DNA from: Cesiribacter sp. SM1
Lineage (GTDB): Bacteria; Bacteroidota; Bacteroidia; Cytophagales; Cyclobacteriaceae
Length of the DNA stretch: 64,000 bases
NCBI RefSeq assembly: GCF_020178975.1
Contig: NZ_JAHXBU010000007.1
Location: 16,176 to 80,175 of the forward strand
Direction: 5' to 3'
Every line of letters starts with the position of its first letter. The first letter of the stretch is position 1. The translations under genes and the position numbers were made by a program. This document shows, in pieces, positions 45,926 through 55,876 of the stretch. A model generated the notes under the pieces. The model was given only the letters and a program-made list of their open reading frames with translations. It ran no database searches and was not told the origin of the DNA.

Positions 45926-45958
45926 AAAAAAACCTGCTGAATGCCAGCAGGTTTTTTT
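45926..45958. terminator. Bidirectional terminator
   Basis: 13-bp perfect stem AAAAAACCTGCTG/CAGCAGGTTTTTT with a 5-nt loop, between the convergent stress-protein gene and the OmpA-family gene. Confidence 0.9.
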
Positions 45959-46049
45959 ATGCATGTATGTTTATGTACATCTGGTGAGGCAACAAAAAAA
46001 AGCCATCTGTTTTTAGCAGAAGGCTTTCCTATCAGTATTGTCTTGATTA

Positions 46050-46724
46050 TTAATTTCTTAGTTCACCACTCTGGGCTTTGTCTTTCAGCTGTTCGTTAGC
46101 AAAGATTGCAACCTCAACACGACGGTTTTGAGCACGACCCGATTCGTTGTCGTTGCTGGCTACAGGCTGGGTTTCGCCATAACCCCTGGTGTTAATACGG
46201 CTGGCGCTTACGCCCTGGGCAATTGCATACTGGGCTACAGCCTGTGCACGACGCTCAGACAGGCTCTGATTGTAATCATCAGCACCTTTGTCGTCGGTAT
46301 GGCCTTCAATCAGTACATTGGTGTCAGGGTACTTGCGAAGTGTTTCAGCCAGCTCGCGAATATTTTGCTTTGCGGTAGGGGTGAGATCGGCCTTGTCGAA
46401 GCCAAATAAGATACCGCCCTCAAACGTAACCTGTATACCTTCACCAACACGTTCTACAGTTGCATTTTCCAGATCATCTTCAAGCTCCCTGGCTTGCTTA
46501 TCCATATAAATGCCAATTGCTGTACCTGCCGCACCACCAATTACGGCACCCAGAATGGCACCTTTAACAGTATTACCGGCCAGCGTACCAATACCAGCAC
46601 CTACAGCAGCACCACCTGCAGTACCAGCCGCGGCACCTTTACCGGTGTTGCTCCAGCTGGCACAAGAAAAAATAAATATGCTCAGGCAGAGCATCAGTGC
46701 TATAGAAATTCGAGTAGTTTTCAT
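46050..46724 (-). CDS. OmpA-family lipoprotein with glycine zipper
   Basis: 224 residues from the ATG at 46724. The lipoprotein leader MKTTRISIALMLCLSIFIFSC is followed by a glycine-zipper membrane-associating segment (GKGAAAGTAGGAAVGAGIGTLAG...GAVIGGAAGTAIGIYMDKQ, about 28-75) and a C-terminal OmpA peptidoglycan-binding domain with LIEGHTDDKGADDYNQSLSERRAQAVAQY and RGYGETQPVASN...NRRVEV. Likely anchors the outer membrane to the wall. Monocistronic. Confidence 0.9.
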   Translation of the reverse strand: MKTTRISIALMLCLSIFIFSCASWSNTGKGAAAGTAGGAAVGAGIGTLAGNTVKGAILGAVIGGAAGTAIGIYMDKQARELEDDLENATVERVGEGIQVTFEGGILFGFDKADLTPTAKQNIRELAETLRKYPDTNVLIEGHTDDKGADDYNQSLSERRAQAVAQYAIAQGVSASRINTRGYGETQPVASNDNESGRAQNRRVEVAIFANEQLKDKAQSGELRN

Positions 46725-46907
46725 AATAGTCAACTTGGTTTGGTTCTAATTTTCTTTAATTCAAAAAGTTTGCCAAATTTCAGTAGCATAAACGTTGCTA
46801 ATACAATTTGGTTGGCTCTGTGTTATTTATTAGCATCTTGTGCGATAATCGTGCCATATCAATTTTTTTATAATATTACCCGCTAGGGGTAGTGTAACTG
46901 TTTGAAA

Positions 46908-47948
46908 ATGAATTCAATCAAAACCCTGGTGGTAGGTTATGGTTTATCTGCCAAAGCCTTTCACCTGCCTTTCTTAACTACTAACCCTTCTTATGAGGTG
47001 GCTGGCATAGTACAGCCCAGGGGCAACAGTGCCCGGGAGGAGTTTCCTCATTTAAAACATTTCCGCAGCCTGGACGAAGCCCTTGAGCAGGGGCATGCAG
47101 AGCTGGTAATTATATCGGCCCCAAACGAGTACCATGCACCTATGGCCATGCAGGCGCTCCGGAAGGGTAAGCATGTTGTCATTGAAAAACCTTTTGCATT
47201 ATCAGTGGCAGAGGCCGAAGCTATATGCCGGGTAGCAAGGGAGCATAACAGGCTGCTAACGGTGTTTCATAACCGCCGCTGGGATGCCGATTTTCTTACC
47301 CTTAAGCAACTACTGCAGGAGCAGCAGCTTGGCAGGCCGGTTATGCTGGTCTCCAGGTTTGACCGTTTCAGGCCACAGATAAAACCCGGATGGAAGGAAG
47401 CGCCAAAGCAGGGCGCCGGTATCTTTTATAACCTGGCACCTCACCTGGTAGACCAGGCACTGCAGCTGTTTGGCTGGCCGGCCGAGCTGTATGCCCACAT
47501 CAGAACAGAGCGCAAAGAGGCAGTCACCTCCGATGCATTTGACCTGCACCTGTACTACAATGAAGTAACGGTTCATCTGGGTGCATCAACATTGGTAAGT
47601 GCTACATGGCCCCGATTTAGCCTGCTGGGTACAAAAGGCAGCTACACAAAATGGGGGATGGACCCGCAGGAAGATTTGCTGGTTGCAGGCGTGCTGCCAA
47701 CTACAGCAGAGTGGGGTAATGAACCTGCAGAAGCCTGGGGAACGCTGGTTACAGGTGATAATGACAGCACCAGCAGCCAGCCTTTTAAAAGTCAGCCGGG
47801 TAACTATGGTGCGTTCTTCGCTGAACTGGCACATGCAATCATGGGGGGCGGAAACAACCCGGTTCCGCCGCAGGAAGCCCTGCAGGTGATGCAGATTATG
47901 GAGCTGGCTTTCCGGAGCCAGCAGGAGGGAAGACGGATAAAAGCTTAA
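46908..47948 (+). CDS. Gfo/Idh/MocA family oxidoreductase
   Basis: 346 residues from the ATG at 46908. An N-terminal Rossmann fold (IKTLVVGYGLSAKAFHLPFL) is followed by the conserved VIIEKPF-type motif HVVIEKPFALSVAEAEA and the C-terminal domain with GAGIFYNLAPHLVDQALQLFGWP, where the histidine is the usual catalytic or ligand residue. The group is close to YhhX/YdgJ-like NAD(P)-dependent sugar or scyllo-inositol dehydrogenases. The substrate cannot be assigned. Monocistronic. Confidence 0.9.
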   Translation: MNSIKTLVVGYGLSAKAFHLPFLTTNPSYEVAGIVQPRGNSAREEFPHLKHFRSLDEALEQGHAELVIISAPNEYHAPMAMQALRKGKHVVIEKPFALSVAEAEAICRVAREHNRLLTVFHNRRWDADFLTLKQLLQEQQLGRPVMLVSRFDRFRPQIKPGWKEAPKQGAGIFYNLAPHLVDQALQLFGWPAELYAHIRTERKEAVTSDAFDLHLYYNEVTVHLGASTLVSATWPRFSLLGTKGSYTKWGMDPQEDLLVAGVLPTTAEWGNEPAEAWGTLVTGDNDSTSSQPFKSQPGNYGAFFAELAHAIMGGGNNPVPPQEALQVMQIMELAFRSQQEGRRIKA

Positions 47949-47949
47949 A

Positions 47950-47986
47950 AAAACAACAGCCCGGTCATTCACCGGGCTGTTGTTTT
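47950..47986. terminator. Bidirectional terminator
   Basis: 15-bp stem AAACAACAGCCCGGT/ACCGGGCTGTTGTTT around loop CATTC. It serves the convergent oxidoreductase and OmpA-family genes, with A/T runs on both sides. Confidence 0.92.
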
Positions 47987-48013
47987 GATTCTGATCAGCT
48001 GTTTGGAGTACAA

Positions 48014-48964
48014 TTAATTTGCACCCAGGATCTGGAAGAGCTCATCGAGTTTAGGCGTAAGGATGATTTCTGTACGGCGGTTTTTAGCTTTACCTTCTGC
48101 TGTTGCATTGCTGGTAACCGGCGAGTACTCACCCCGGCCTGCTGCTGTAATTCTTTCTGCGGCCACACCGTTTTTCTGTAGTATGTTTACGATAGAGGTG
48201 GCCCGCAGCACGCTTAGGTCCCAGTTATCGTCTATACCGGCTGCACCTTTGTTCATGGGTACATTATCGGTATGTCCTTCTACCATTATGTTGATGTCCT
48301 TGCTATCTCTAAGGGCACCGGCAAGTTGCTGCAGGGCATTCTGACCTTTGGGGTCAACCTGGGTGCTGCCTGATTTAAAAAGCAGTTGTTCGGCCAGCGA
48401 CACATATACTTTACCATTGCGCACTTCTACCGTCAGGTCATTTTCTTTAAAGTTAAGGAGCGCATCGCTTACCTTTTTCTTCAGCTGTGCAACAGCTTGT
48501 TCCTGTTCTGCCAGCACCTTCTCCAGCTCTGCCACCCGGCGTTCACGCTCCTGCAGGTTAATGGCAAGTTCTTCGTTGCGCTTGCGGGTAGCCTCCAGCT
48601 CCTCGCGGGCGGTCATAAGGCGTTTTTGCTGCTCGTTCAGGTCGCCACGCAACTGGCCGCTGGTGTTTACCAGGTTGTTATAATAATCTTCTAGCTCTTT
48701 ATAGGCTTTTTGCCTTGCCTGCAGATCCTGCTGGGTTTGGGTGTAATTTTGCTGCAGGCTTGCCCGCTCACTGTCAAGCTCGTCGCGTTGTTTTTCCAGG
48801 CGCTGTATTGCATTGGTAGCAACAGCTAATTTTTCTTCGCATTCGGCCTGCTGTGCCTCCAGTGCTACTTTATCGGCAAGCAGCATATCGTATTTCTTAG
48901 CAGAAACACAGCTGGTGCCTGTAGCAAGCAGAAACAGGTAAATTGGAATATAATTTTTGATCAT
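48014..48964 (-). CDS. OmpA-family lipoprotein with long coiled coil
   Basis: 316 residues from the ATG at 48964 (MIKNYIPIYLFLLATGTSC, lipobox Cys 19). A long coiled coil (about 30-180, with QRDELDSERASLQQNYTQTQQDLQ and similar) leads to a C-terminal OmpA/MotB-type domain with FKSGSTQVDPKGQNALQQLA, NIMVEGHTDNVPM, NWDLSVLRATSIVNIL and GRGEYSPVTSNATAEGKAKNRRTEI. The last block is the MotB/TolR-like form of the domain that binds peptidoglycan. Upstream in-frame codons back to 49069 would add a non-lipoprotein extension and are not preferred. Confidence 0.9.
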   Translation of the reverse strand: MIKNYIPIYLFLLATGTSCVSAKKYDMLLADKVALEAQQAECEEKLAVATNAIQRLEKQRDELDSERASLQQNYTQTQQDLQARQKAYKELEDYYNNLVNTSGQLRGDLNEQQKRLMTAREELEATRKRNEELAINLQERERRVAELEKVLAEQEQAVAQLKKKVSDALLNFKENDLTVEVRNGKVYVSLAEQLLFKSGSTQVDPKGQNALQQLAGALRDSKDINIMVEGHTDNVPMNKGAAGIDDNWDLSVLRATSIVNILQKNGVAAERITAAGRGEYSPVTSNATAEGKAKNRRTEIILTPKLDELFQILGAN

Positions 48965-49077
48965 GGTTAAGAGTTTGCCAGCGAATTTAAGGAAAAATAA
49001 AAACAGATTGACCTTTAGGCTACCCGTAGGTGGCAGAAAAGATGTAACTTCCAACTCAACCAAACACAACCATCAAC

Positions 49078-49947
49078 ATGAGCAAACATACAGAAGGCAT
49101 GCTTAGGACCGACGCCCTGCAAGATAAAGTATTAATTGTTACCGGTGGCGGAACAGGATTAGGCAGGTCCATGAGTAAGTATTTCCTGGAGTTAGGAGCA
49201 AAAGTTGTGATCACCAGTAGAAAGCTGGAGGTACTGGAGCAAACGGCCCGGGAGCTGGAGTCGGAAACAGGAGGTAAAGTTTTACCCCTGGCCTGCGATG
49301 TGCGGGAGTATGAGCAGATAGAGGAAGTGATATCGAAAACTGTTGGTGAGTGGGGGAGGATTGATGGCCTGCTGAACAATGCCGCCGGTAACTTTATAAG
49401 CCCTACGGAGCGGCTTTCGCACAGGGCTTTTAATACCGTACTGGATATTGTACTGAAAGGCACCACCCAGTTTAGTCTGGCGCTGGGCAAGCACTGGATA
49501 GATCAGAAACAGGGAGGTACCATGCTCAACATTGTAACCACCTATGCCTGGACCGGCTCCGGCTATGTAGTACCCAGTGCCTGTGCCAAAGCAGGAGTGC
49601 TGGCACTTACCCGCTCGCTGGCGGTAGAGTGGGCCAAATATAAGATTCGCTGCAATGCCATTGCACCGGGGCCGTTTCCTACAGAAGGTGCCTGGAGCAG
49701 GCTGCTGCCGGGAGAGCTAAAGGATAAGTTTGATCCGGCTCGCCGGGTGCCGCTGGGCAGGGTAGGAGAGCACCAGGAGCTGGCCAACCTGGCGGCCTAC
49801 CTGATGTCGGATTTCAGTGCCTATGTAAATGGCGAGGTAGTAACCATTGATGGCGGTGAGTGGATCAAAGGTGCAGGCGAATTCAATAATCTGGAGCGTG
49901 TTACACCGCAAATGTGGGATATATTTGAGCAGATGCGGGGGAAGTAG
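49078..49947 (+). CDS. SDR oxidoreductase, 2,4-dienoyl-CoA reductase-like
   Basis: 289 residues. The Rossmann motif GGGTGLGRSMSKYFLELGAKVVITSRK, NNAAGNFISPTERLS and the VTIDGGEWIKGAGEFN end are typical of peroxisomal-type 2,4-dienoyl-CoA reductases. The catalytic Lys sits in SACAKAGVLALTRSLAVEW, where the usual Tyr-x3-Lys has Ser-Ala-Cys-Ala-Lys; loss of the Tyr is also typical of this dienoyl-CoA reductase subgroup. Probable role: degradation of unsaturated fatty acids, in line with fadD in the same region (inference). Confidence 0.85.
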   Translation: MSKHTEGMLRTDALQDKVLIVTGGGTGLGRSMSKYFLELGAKVVITSRKLEVLEQTARELESETGGKVLPLACDVREYEQIEEVISKTVGEWGRIDGLLNNAAGNFISPTERLSHRAFNTVLDIVLKGTTQFSLALGKHWIDQKQGGTMLNIVTTYAWTGSGYVVPSACAKAGVLALTRSLAVEWAKYKIRCNAIAPGPFPTEGAWSRLLPGELKDKFDPARRVPLGRVGEHQELANLAAYLMSDFSAYVNGEVVTIDGGEWIKGAGEFNNLERVTPQMWDIFEQMRGK

Positions 49948-50137
49948 TACTCCGGTTGTTTAGCTGAGCATTCATTAATAATTTAAAGCAGAACGTAGCC
50001 CTTGCTTAGAGTGTGACTTCCTTAACATGTCTCCGGTCATAAATATCCGGGGCATGTTAAAGCGTACTGTTATGTATCCTGCTGCTATTGTATTGTATTA
50101 TTTACTTTTTCGGCAATGCAGGAGGGGCTTTAGAATA

Positions 50138-50917
50138 TCAGATCCATTTGTCAAGGGGTTTATGTCCCCAGATCAAGTCTGCGCCCTTGGTGCTTATTAT
50201 AAAGCCTTTCGTTTTCAGGTAGCTGGCCAGGGCCTCGTTGTTTTCATTTTTTTGCACACCCGGATGTGTTTCAAGTGAAATACAGTTTATTCTATCGAAG
50301 ATAGCTGAAGGTGTATTGTACAGGATGCAGTATTCGGCTCCTTCGCAATCGAGCTTAAGCAGGTCTACTTTCTGTAGTTTATAATCTTCAAAAATCTTAG
50401 GCAGGGTAGTAGATCTGATGCTTACACGATCCTGTTCACTGGTATGGTTGAAGATAGTAGCAGAAGTGGTGAAATCAGCGTTAGTATCGAGCATCATATG
50501 GATCTCGCCTTCGGTATTACTTACTGCTTTGTTGATCAGGTGAATATTCCTGTTCTCTTCGCGTGGCACATTTTTAATGAGTTGCCTGTAATTTTTTTCT
50601 ATGGGTTCAAAGGAAATCAGCCTGGGGTTATTGAATTTGGTAAGGGAGTAGAGTGTGAAAAAACCAACATTGGCACCAATATCAATGATTACCGGGCTTT
50701 TAATATTCAGTAGTTTGGCGGGGAGCCCGGCGGTATAGGTTTCTGCAAAAAAGCTTTCTTTGAATTCAGGTAACAGTTGTTTGGGTACGGTAACAGATCG
50801 GTTATGCTTTAGCTTAAAAGTGAATTCAGGAGCTTTTTTCCCGGCTGCCTTATATAACAGGTAGTGTTGCCAGTTCCTGAGGTTGTTAATCATGTTTCTA
50901 ACTCTCGATACTTTCAT
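50138..50917 (-). CDS. FkbM family methyltransferase
   Basis: 259 residues. The SAM-binding motif VIDIGANVGFFTLYSLTKF (about 88-106) is followed by LISFEPIEKNYRQL, and KVDLLKLDCEGAEYCIL is the FkbM-typical acidic post-motif. FkbM members methylate hydroxyls of sugars or polyketides. The substrate is unknown, and no glycosyltransferases are adjacent. No membrane segments. Monocistronic. Confidence 0.88.
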   Translation of the reverse strand: MKVSRVRNMINNLRNWQHYLLYKAAGKKAPEFTFKLKHNRSVTVPKQLLPEFKESFFAETYTAGLPAKLLNIKSPVIIDIGANVGFFTLYSLTKFNNPRLISFEPIEKNYRQLIKNVPREENRNIHLINKAVSNTEGEIHMMLDTNADFTTSATIFNHTSEQDRVSIRSTTLPKIFEDYKLQKVDLLKLDCEGAEYCILYNTPSAIFDRINCISLETHPGVQKNENNEALASYLKTKGFIISTKGADLIWGHKPLDKWI

Positions 50918-51085
50918 ACACTCTTTGTTAAATAATTAAATAGAATGGCAGTCTGTAAAGCATTTCGATTAATGTGAATTCAATCCCTAGCTTAGCGAAA
51001 AGTATTGTAACATCAAACATTCGTATCCGAAAAGATCATAACTAACCTATTCTATGAAATATGAGATCAGGCAGCTTTGCTTTAA

Positions 51086-51535
51086 TCACAGATCTTCAGG
51101 CACCTCAATAACCTGGTAGCCTGTTTGAATAGCCGGAATCACATGGAAAATATGGCTGTAACCTTCATTAAATGCCGGGGGTTGCATTTTATTCAAAGTT
51201 GCTTTTATACCCTTATCAATTATGCGTTCTTTACCGCTGCGCATGGCGTTTCTGGAAAGAGCAGCCTCAAGGGGAGTATCAAAATAGTAGCAAATTAGTT
51301 CGTAACGTGCTGCCAGGGCAGGTACTATGTACCTTTGCCTTTCTTCGGCAGTTGGATTAGTATTATCTACTACAAAGCGGGCGCTGGTGCGCAGGCATAG
51401 TTCAAGCATTTGTCGCTCCCGGTTGCGGGTGCGCAGCAGGTCCATGCTGATTCGAATATGGGTGTTAAAGAAATGTTGCTTGTAAAAGGTGGATTTGCCA
51501 CTGCCCTGGATGCCGCAAAATATGATGCCCTGCAT
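51086..51535 (-). CDS. AAA-type polynucleotide kinase-like protein
   Basis: 149 residues from the ATG at 51535 (MQGIIFCGIQGSGKSTFYKQ); the longer frame to 51712 adds a segment with no family features. The P-loop GIQGSGKST lies at 8-16, the RISMDLLRTRNRERQ region corresponds to the zeta/PNK R-x-D site, and FVVDNTNPTAEERQRY is the typical DNTN motif of PNKP-like kinases. Similar stand-alone proteins are annotated as ATPases of the PNK family, phosphorylating a nucleic acid or small molecule. Not a toxin by context: no antitoxin gene is adjacent. Confidence 0.8.
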   Translation of the reverse strand: MQGIIFCGIQGSGKSTFYKQHFFNTHIRISMDLLRTRNRERQMLELCLRTSARFVVDNTNPTAEERQRYIVPALAARYELICYYFDTPLEAALSRNAMRSGKERIIDKGIKATLNKMQPPAFNEGYSHIFHVIPAIQTGYQVIEVPEDL

Positions 51536-51694
51536 TGAGATTTTATATGCCTTGGTGATGGATGTACTAGTTAAAGACATAACCCCACTGCCCAAAAAGG
51601 GTTGAGAGAACTTATTATTTCCGGCGGCATAGCGGTAACCATGGCAGTTCTGCATTAATTGCACCAGCAGCTGGTTGTGCTTTTTCAGACCCAC

Positions 51695-51723
51695 AAAAAA
51701 AGAGGCAGCCACTGGCTGCCTCT
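51695..51723 (-). terminator. Hairpin after the DEAD-box helicase gene
   Basis: 10-bp perfect stem AGAGGCAGCC/GGCTGCCTCT with a 3-nt loop. On the minus strand it is followed by seven T. It lies about 27 bp after the helicase stop. Confidence 0.85.
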
Positions 51724-51749
51724 TCTCTTTTCTATATGGTTCCTAAACC

Positions 51750-53075
51750 CTAGCTGTTTTTGGAGCGGGGTTTGCCAAACCAGCGCCTTTCGCTGTTGCG
51801 CGGGGCGGGCTGGCTTGTGTTTCTGGGCGCAGGCTGGCTGCTGTTTCTGGCAACACGGTTGCCGGAAACAGGCGCTGGCTGCGGCCTGTTTGAGTTTTGT
51901 GGTCGGGAACCACCACTGCTTTTCCTTACAGGTACATTGATGTCTGCTTCAAAGGGATGATTTTCCACCACTGGAATCTTCTTGCCAATCAGTTTCTGAA
52001 TATCCTGCAGGGACTTTACCTCCTCGGCATCGCAAAATGAAATGGCGCTGCCGCTGGCACCGGCACGGCCTGTTCTGCCAATACGGTGTACATAGGTTTC
52101 CGGTACATTGGGTAGGTCGAAGTTGATCACATGAGAGAGATCTTCCACATCTATACCCCTGGCGGCAATATCAGTAGCCACCAGCACCCTTATTTCCTTA
52201 TTGGTAAAGTTAGCCAGCGCACGCTGACGGGCATTCTGTGATTTATTTCCATGGATTGCCTCTGCCTTAACGCCTTCCCGGTGCAGCCTTTTGGCTACCC
52301 TGTCGGCCATGTGTTTGGTGCGGGTAAATACCAGCACGCTTTCTATGCTTTTATCTTCGAGCAGATGGGCCAGCAAAGAAGGTTTATCGGCTTTGCTTAC
52401 AAAAAACAGGCTTTGCTGAATTCTTTCGGCGGTGGAAGAAACCGGTGTTACCTCTACCTTGGCCGGGTTTACCAGAATGGTATTAGCCAGGGCCAGGATA
52501 TCTGGCGGCATGGTTGCCGAGAAAAATAGCGACTGCCTTTTTGCAGGCAGCTTGGTTAATATTTTCTTGATATCGTGGATAAAGCCCATGTCCAGCATGC
52601 GGTCGGCTTCATCAAGTACAAAGAATTTAATATGCTCCAGGGTAATAAACTTCTGGTTCATGAGGTCGAGCAACCTGCCGGGAGTGGCAACCAAAATATC
52701 AACACCAGCTTTAAGGGCATCGGTCTGTGCTTTTTGTTTCACACCACCAAAGATCACCAGGTGCCTAAGGTCAAGGTTTTTGCCATAAGCAGCAAAGCTA
52801 TCGGCCACCTGAATGGCTAATTCACGGGTTGGGGTTAAAACAAGCGCTTTAATTTTGCGCTGGCCGCGCTCCCGGATCTGGCCGCTAAGCAGTTGTAAAA
52901 TAGGAATGGCAAAAGCAGCAGTTTTGCCTGTACCGGTTTGTGCACAACCAAAAAGATCTTTCTGCTGAAGTACAATAGGAATTGCTTGTTGCTGTATGGG
53001 GGTGGGGGTGGTGTATCCTTCAGATTCCACCGCCAGTTGAATAGGCTCAATGAGCCCCAGGTTTTCAAATGTCAT
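51750..53075 (-). CDS. DEAD-box RNA helicase, RhlE-like
   Basis: 441 residues from the ATG at 53075 ([21 protein letters not shown]). Q motif, Walker [91 protein letters not shown]. It ends in a disordered tail with repeated SQPAPRNxS units and basic residues (about 395-441) for RNA contact. Acts in ribosome assembly or RNA decay, by family. Monocistronic. Confidence 0.94.
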   Translation of the reverse strand: MTFENLGLIEPIQLAVESEGYTTPTPIQQQAIPIVLQQKDLFGCAQTGTGKTAAFAIPILQLLSGQIRERGQRKIKALVLTPTRELAIQVADSFAAYGKNLDLRHLVIFGGVKQKAQTDALKAGVDILVATPGRLLDLMNQKFITLEHIKFFVLDEADRMLDMGFIHDIKKILTKLPAKRQSLFFSATMPPDILALANTILVNPAKVEVTPVSSTAERIQQSLFFVSKADKPSLLAHLLEDKSIESVLVFTRTKHMADRVAKRLHREGVKAEAIHGNKSQNARQRALANFTNKEIRVLVATDIAARGIDVEDLSHVINFDLPNVPETYVHRIGRTGRAGASGSAISFCDAEEVKSLQDIQKLIGKKIPVVENHPFEADINVPVRKSSGGSRPQNSNRPQPAPVSGNRVARNSSQPAPRNTSQPAPRNSERRWFGKPRSKNS

Positions 53076-53370
53076 GTAACGTAATAAAATAATATAGGCC
53101 GTACTGCTGTCTGGCACCTGAACAGATCATATGTTTGTTGATTTGAACAGCAGAATACCAGAAAGAAATGAGGTGCCCCACGAAGAGCAGCCCAGGCGTA
53201 CTGGCAAGCTTTTAACAGCAATTGGCCAAAGGTAGTTCTTTTTATGCAATAATTAGCTGCAGCCTGCTGCCACCAGGCCATGTACAGCAGATGCTGCCCA
53301 TTTTACAGCACTAACAGTTCGTGCAGGCCCTGCCCTGTAAAATTGAATTTTTGCGTTAACTTAGCCCTCG

Positions 53371-53817
53371 ATGTTATCGAAGAAAACAAAATATGCCATC
53401 AACGCGTTAGTGCATCTGGCAAAAATGTGGGAGCAGGGGCCTATTCTTATCAGCGATATTGCTCAGGCAGAGAACATACCACAGAAATTTCTGGAGGCAA
53501 TTCTACTGGACCTGAAAAAGGCCGGAATTCTGGCAAGCAAGAAGGGAAAAGGAGGCGGCTACTACCTGCTCAAAAGCCCAACCGAAGTAAGTATGGCAGA
53601 GGTAATGCGCCTTTTTGATGGCCCCATAGCACTTTTGCCCTGCACCACACACCGCTATTATGAGCGTTGCGAGGAGTGCAAGGACGAAGAAACCTGTGGA
53701 ATCCGCTCAGTATTTTATGAAGTAAGAAATAATACAGTAAAGCTGCTGAAAGGCGCTACGCTGGCAGAAATTGTGAAGCGGGAAGACAGGCTTAGTCAAA
53801 GAAGACTTAAGAAGTAA
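53371..53817 (+). CDS. Rrf2 family transcriptional regulator with four cysteines
   Basis: 148 residues. A winged helix (MLSKKTKYAINALVHLAKMW...ISDIAQAENIPQKFLEAILLDLKKAGILASKKGKGGGYYL) is followed by a C-terminal loop with Cys91, Cys100, Cys103 and Cys109, spaced C-x8-C-x2-C-x5-C. IscR-type members use three cysteines to bind a 2Fe-2S cluster, so this one may sense redox or iron state. It lies 59 bp upstream of the SLC13 permease in the same direction; its target is unknown, and the suf operon is about 11 kb away. Confidence 0.88.
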   Translation: MLSKKTKYAINALVHLAKMWEQGPILISDIAQAENIPQKFLEAILLDLKKAGILASKKGKGGGYYLLKSPTEVSMAEVMRLFDGPIALLPCTTHRYYERCEECKDEETCGIRSVFYEVRNNTVKLLKGATLAEIVKREDRLSQRRLKK

Positions 53818-53855
53818 ATTCCGGAGCCAATACTCTATTAACCTGATCGATTATC

Positions 53856-53863
53856 TATATTTG
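53856..53863 (+). promoter_or_regulatory. Candidate -7 box of the SLC13 permease gene
   Basis: TATATTTG fits TAnnTTTG exactly, 14 bp before the start codon at 53877, which would leave a very short leader. No clear -33 element is present. Confidence 0.35.
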
Positions 53864-53876
53864 AGACTTCCCCTTT

Positions 53877-55670
53877 ATGAGTCCTGACGCGCTCGTTACG
53901 CTTGTTATCATTTTATCTGCTGTTGTGCTTTTTGCAACAGAGCTGCTTTCTATAGACCTGGTTGCCCTGCTGATTGTGGTAGCGCTTATTTTTACAGGTG
54001 TTATTACGCCAGAGCAGGGCGTAGAAGGCTTTAGCAATAAGGCCACCCTTACCGTTGCTTTTATGTTTGTGCTAAGTGCTGCACTGCTTAAAACAGGAGC
54101 CTTGCAGGTGCTGGCTTTCCGGCTTTCCGGTATATTCCGCAGCAGTTTTCGCACTGGCATTATTCTGATGATGCTGATGGTGGCTGTTATTTCTGCTTTT
54201 GTGAATAACACCCCTGTTGTGGCTGTTTTTATTCCTGTTGTAATACAGATTGCCTATGCCTCGGGCTTTCACCCCTCCAAAATGCTTATCCCGCTTTCAT
54301 TTGCTTCTATTTTTGGTGGCATGTGTACGCTTATAGGTACCTCCACCAATATTTTAGTGAGTGGTATTGCTGAAAAAGAAGGGCTACCGCCCATCTCAAT
54401 GTTTGATTTGACCCCTCTGGGGCTGATCCTGCTATCTGCAGGTGTAATCTACATGATCCTGATAGGGATTAAATTGCTGCCTAACCGTCAGCAGCAGCGC
54501 GACCTTAAGGAAAAGTTTGATGTGCGCAATTACCTGACAGAGATTGAACTGCTGCCGGAAGCAGCCTCGGTGGGTAATAAGATCATGAATTCGGAACTGG
54601 TGCAGGAGCTGGATATGGATATTATCGAAATCAGGCGCAATGGCAGCATTTTTACCCTGCCGCCCGGCGACTTTATGCTGCAGCAGCACGATATCCTGAA
54701 GGTTCGTTGCAACATCGAAAAAATAAAAGCACTCAAGGACCGTGCAAAGATCTTGGTGGAAGCTGGTGTTCGCATAGGCGATGATGATCTGCAGGGTAAA
54801 AACTCCACCCTTACCGAGCTGGTAATTACGGCCAACTCAGAGCTGGATGGCAAAACCCTCCGGGGCATTGACTTCCGCAGAAGGTTCAGGGCCATCCCGC
54901 TGGCCATACGGCACCGCGAGGAAGTATTGCATGAGCAGCTCTACGATATGCCCCTAAAGGCAGGAGACGTAATACTGGCAGAGGTTAAAAGCCACTATGT
55001 TAAAGAGCTGAAGCGGATGGAAAACGACCAGGATTTTCCTTTCGTTTTGCTTTCAGAAGAGACCCTGGTTGATTTCGACAGCAGGCAGTTTTTTTATGTG
55101 GTAGGCGTTATCCTTACCATTGTAGCCCTGGCAACGGCAAACATTGTTCCGATTATGGAGGGTACGCTGGCCGGTGTGGTGCTGCTGGCCATTACCAGAA
55201 CCATTAGCATGAAGGAGGTGTACGAGGCCATTAACTGGAAGGTGGTTTTTCTGCTGGCAGGCTCGCTTACCCTGGGTACGGCCATGCAGAACAGCGGACT
55301 GGATATTTACATAGCAAATGGGTTGGTAAGTGTGCTTGGCGCCTGGGGTCCGGCTTTTGTGGTGTCAGGCCTGTACCTAACTACTTCGCTGCTCACAGAA
55401 ATTATGTCTAACAACGCCACAGCGGCACTTCTCGCGCCTATAGCCATTGCAATTGCCCATAGCATGGGGCTAAGTCCCATGCCTTTTCTGATGGCTGTTA
55501 CCTTTGCAGCATCTGCTTCTTTCATGACGCCAATCGGCTACCAGACCAACGCCATGGTGTACAGTGCGGGGCAGTACAAGTTTAAGGATTTCCTGAAGGT
55601 GGGCACCGCCATAAACCTCTTGTTCTGGCTTATTGCCACTTTCCTGATTCCGCAGATTTACAGCTTTTAG
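53877..55670 (+). CDS. SLC13/DASS family permease with TrkA-C domains
   Basis: 597-residue transporter for dicarboxylates, sulfate or a related anion, probably Na+-coupled. An N-terminal half with about five membrane helices ([27 protein letters not shown], then [15 protein letters not shown] and [12 protein letters not shown]) is followed by two cytoplasmic TrkA-C (RCK-C) ligand-binding domains (about 205-380). The C-terminal half has the second [17 protein letters not shown] and [18 protein letters not shown] motif. This arrangement is typical of the bacterial SLC13 TrkA-C subgroup. The substrate cannot be fixed. It may be controlled by the upstream Rrf2 gene. Confidence 0.9.
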   Translation: MSPDALVTLVIILSAVVLFATELLSIDLVALLIVVALIFTGVITPEQGVEGFSNKATLTVAFMFVLSAALLKTGALQVLAFRLSGIFRSSFRTGIILMMLMVAVISAFVNNTPVVAVFIPVVIQIAYASGFHPSKMLIPLSFASIFGGMCTLIGTSTNILVSGIAEKEGLPPISMFDLTPLGLILLSAGVIYMILIGIKLLPNRQQQRDLKEKFDVRNYLTEIELLPEAASVGNKIMNSELVQELDMDIIEIRRNGSIFTLPPGDFMLQQHDILKVRCNIEKIKALKDRAKILVEAGVRIGDDDLQGKNSTLTELVITANSELDGKTLRGIDFRRRFRAIPLAIRHREEVLHEQLYDMPLKAGDVILAEVKSHYVKELKRMENDQDFPFVLLSEETLVDFDSRQFFYVVGVILTIVALATANIVPIMEGTLAGVVLLAITRTISMKEVYEAINWKVVFLLAGSLTLGTAMQNSGLDIYIANGLVSVLGAWGPAFVVSGLYLTTSLLTEIMSNNATAALLAPIAIAIAHSMGLSPMPFLMAVTFAASASFMTPIGYQTNAMVYSAGQYKFKDFLKVGTAINLLFWLIATFLIPQIYSF

Positions 55671-55876
55671 TGTTTCGGCTGCAGGCTTTCATCTTCATTT
55701 AGTTGTACCGGAGGGGCTGCTTAACAGCTGGCCTGGTTGCGTATAAATCTGTTCCTGTGCAGGACTTCAGCGCTGCTTGCTGCCGTGCATTCGTTTGAAA
55801 TGATCAAGATCATTAATTACTATCATTTATTTTCTTAATTTAGTACCTGCGACAGTACCAGATATCAGGGGTAGTC

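Noticed and set aside
51536..51712. N-terminal extension of the PNK-like kinase
   Set aside because: The family P-loop begins a few residues after the ATG at 51535. The upstream part shows no conserved features and has intergenic character.
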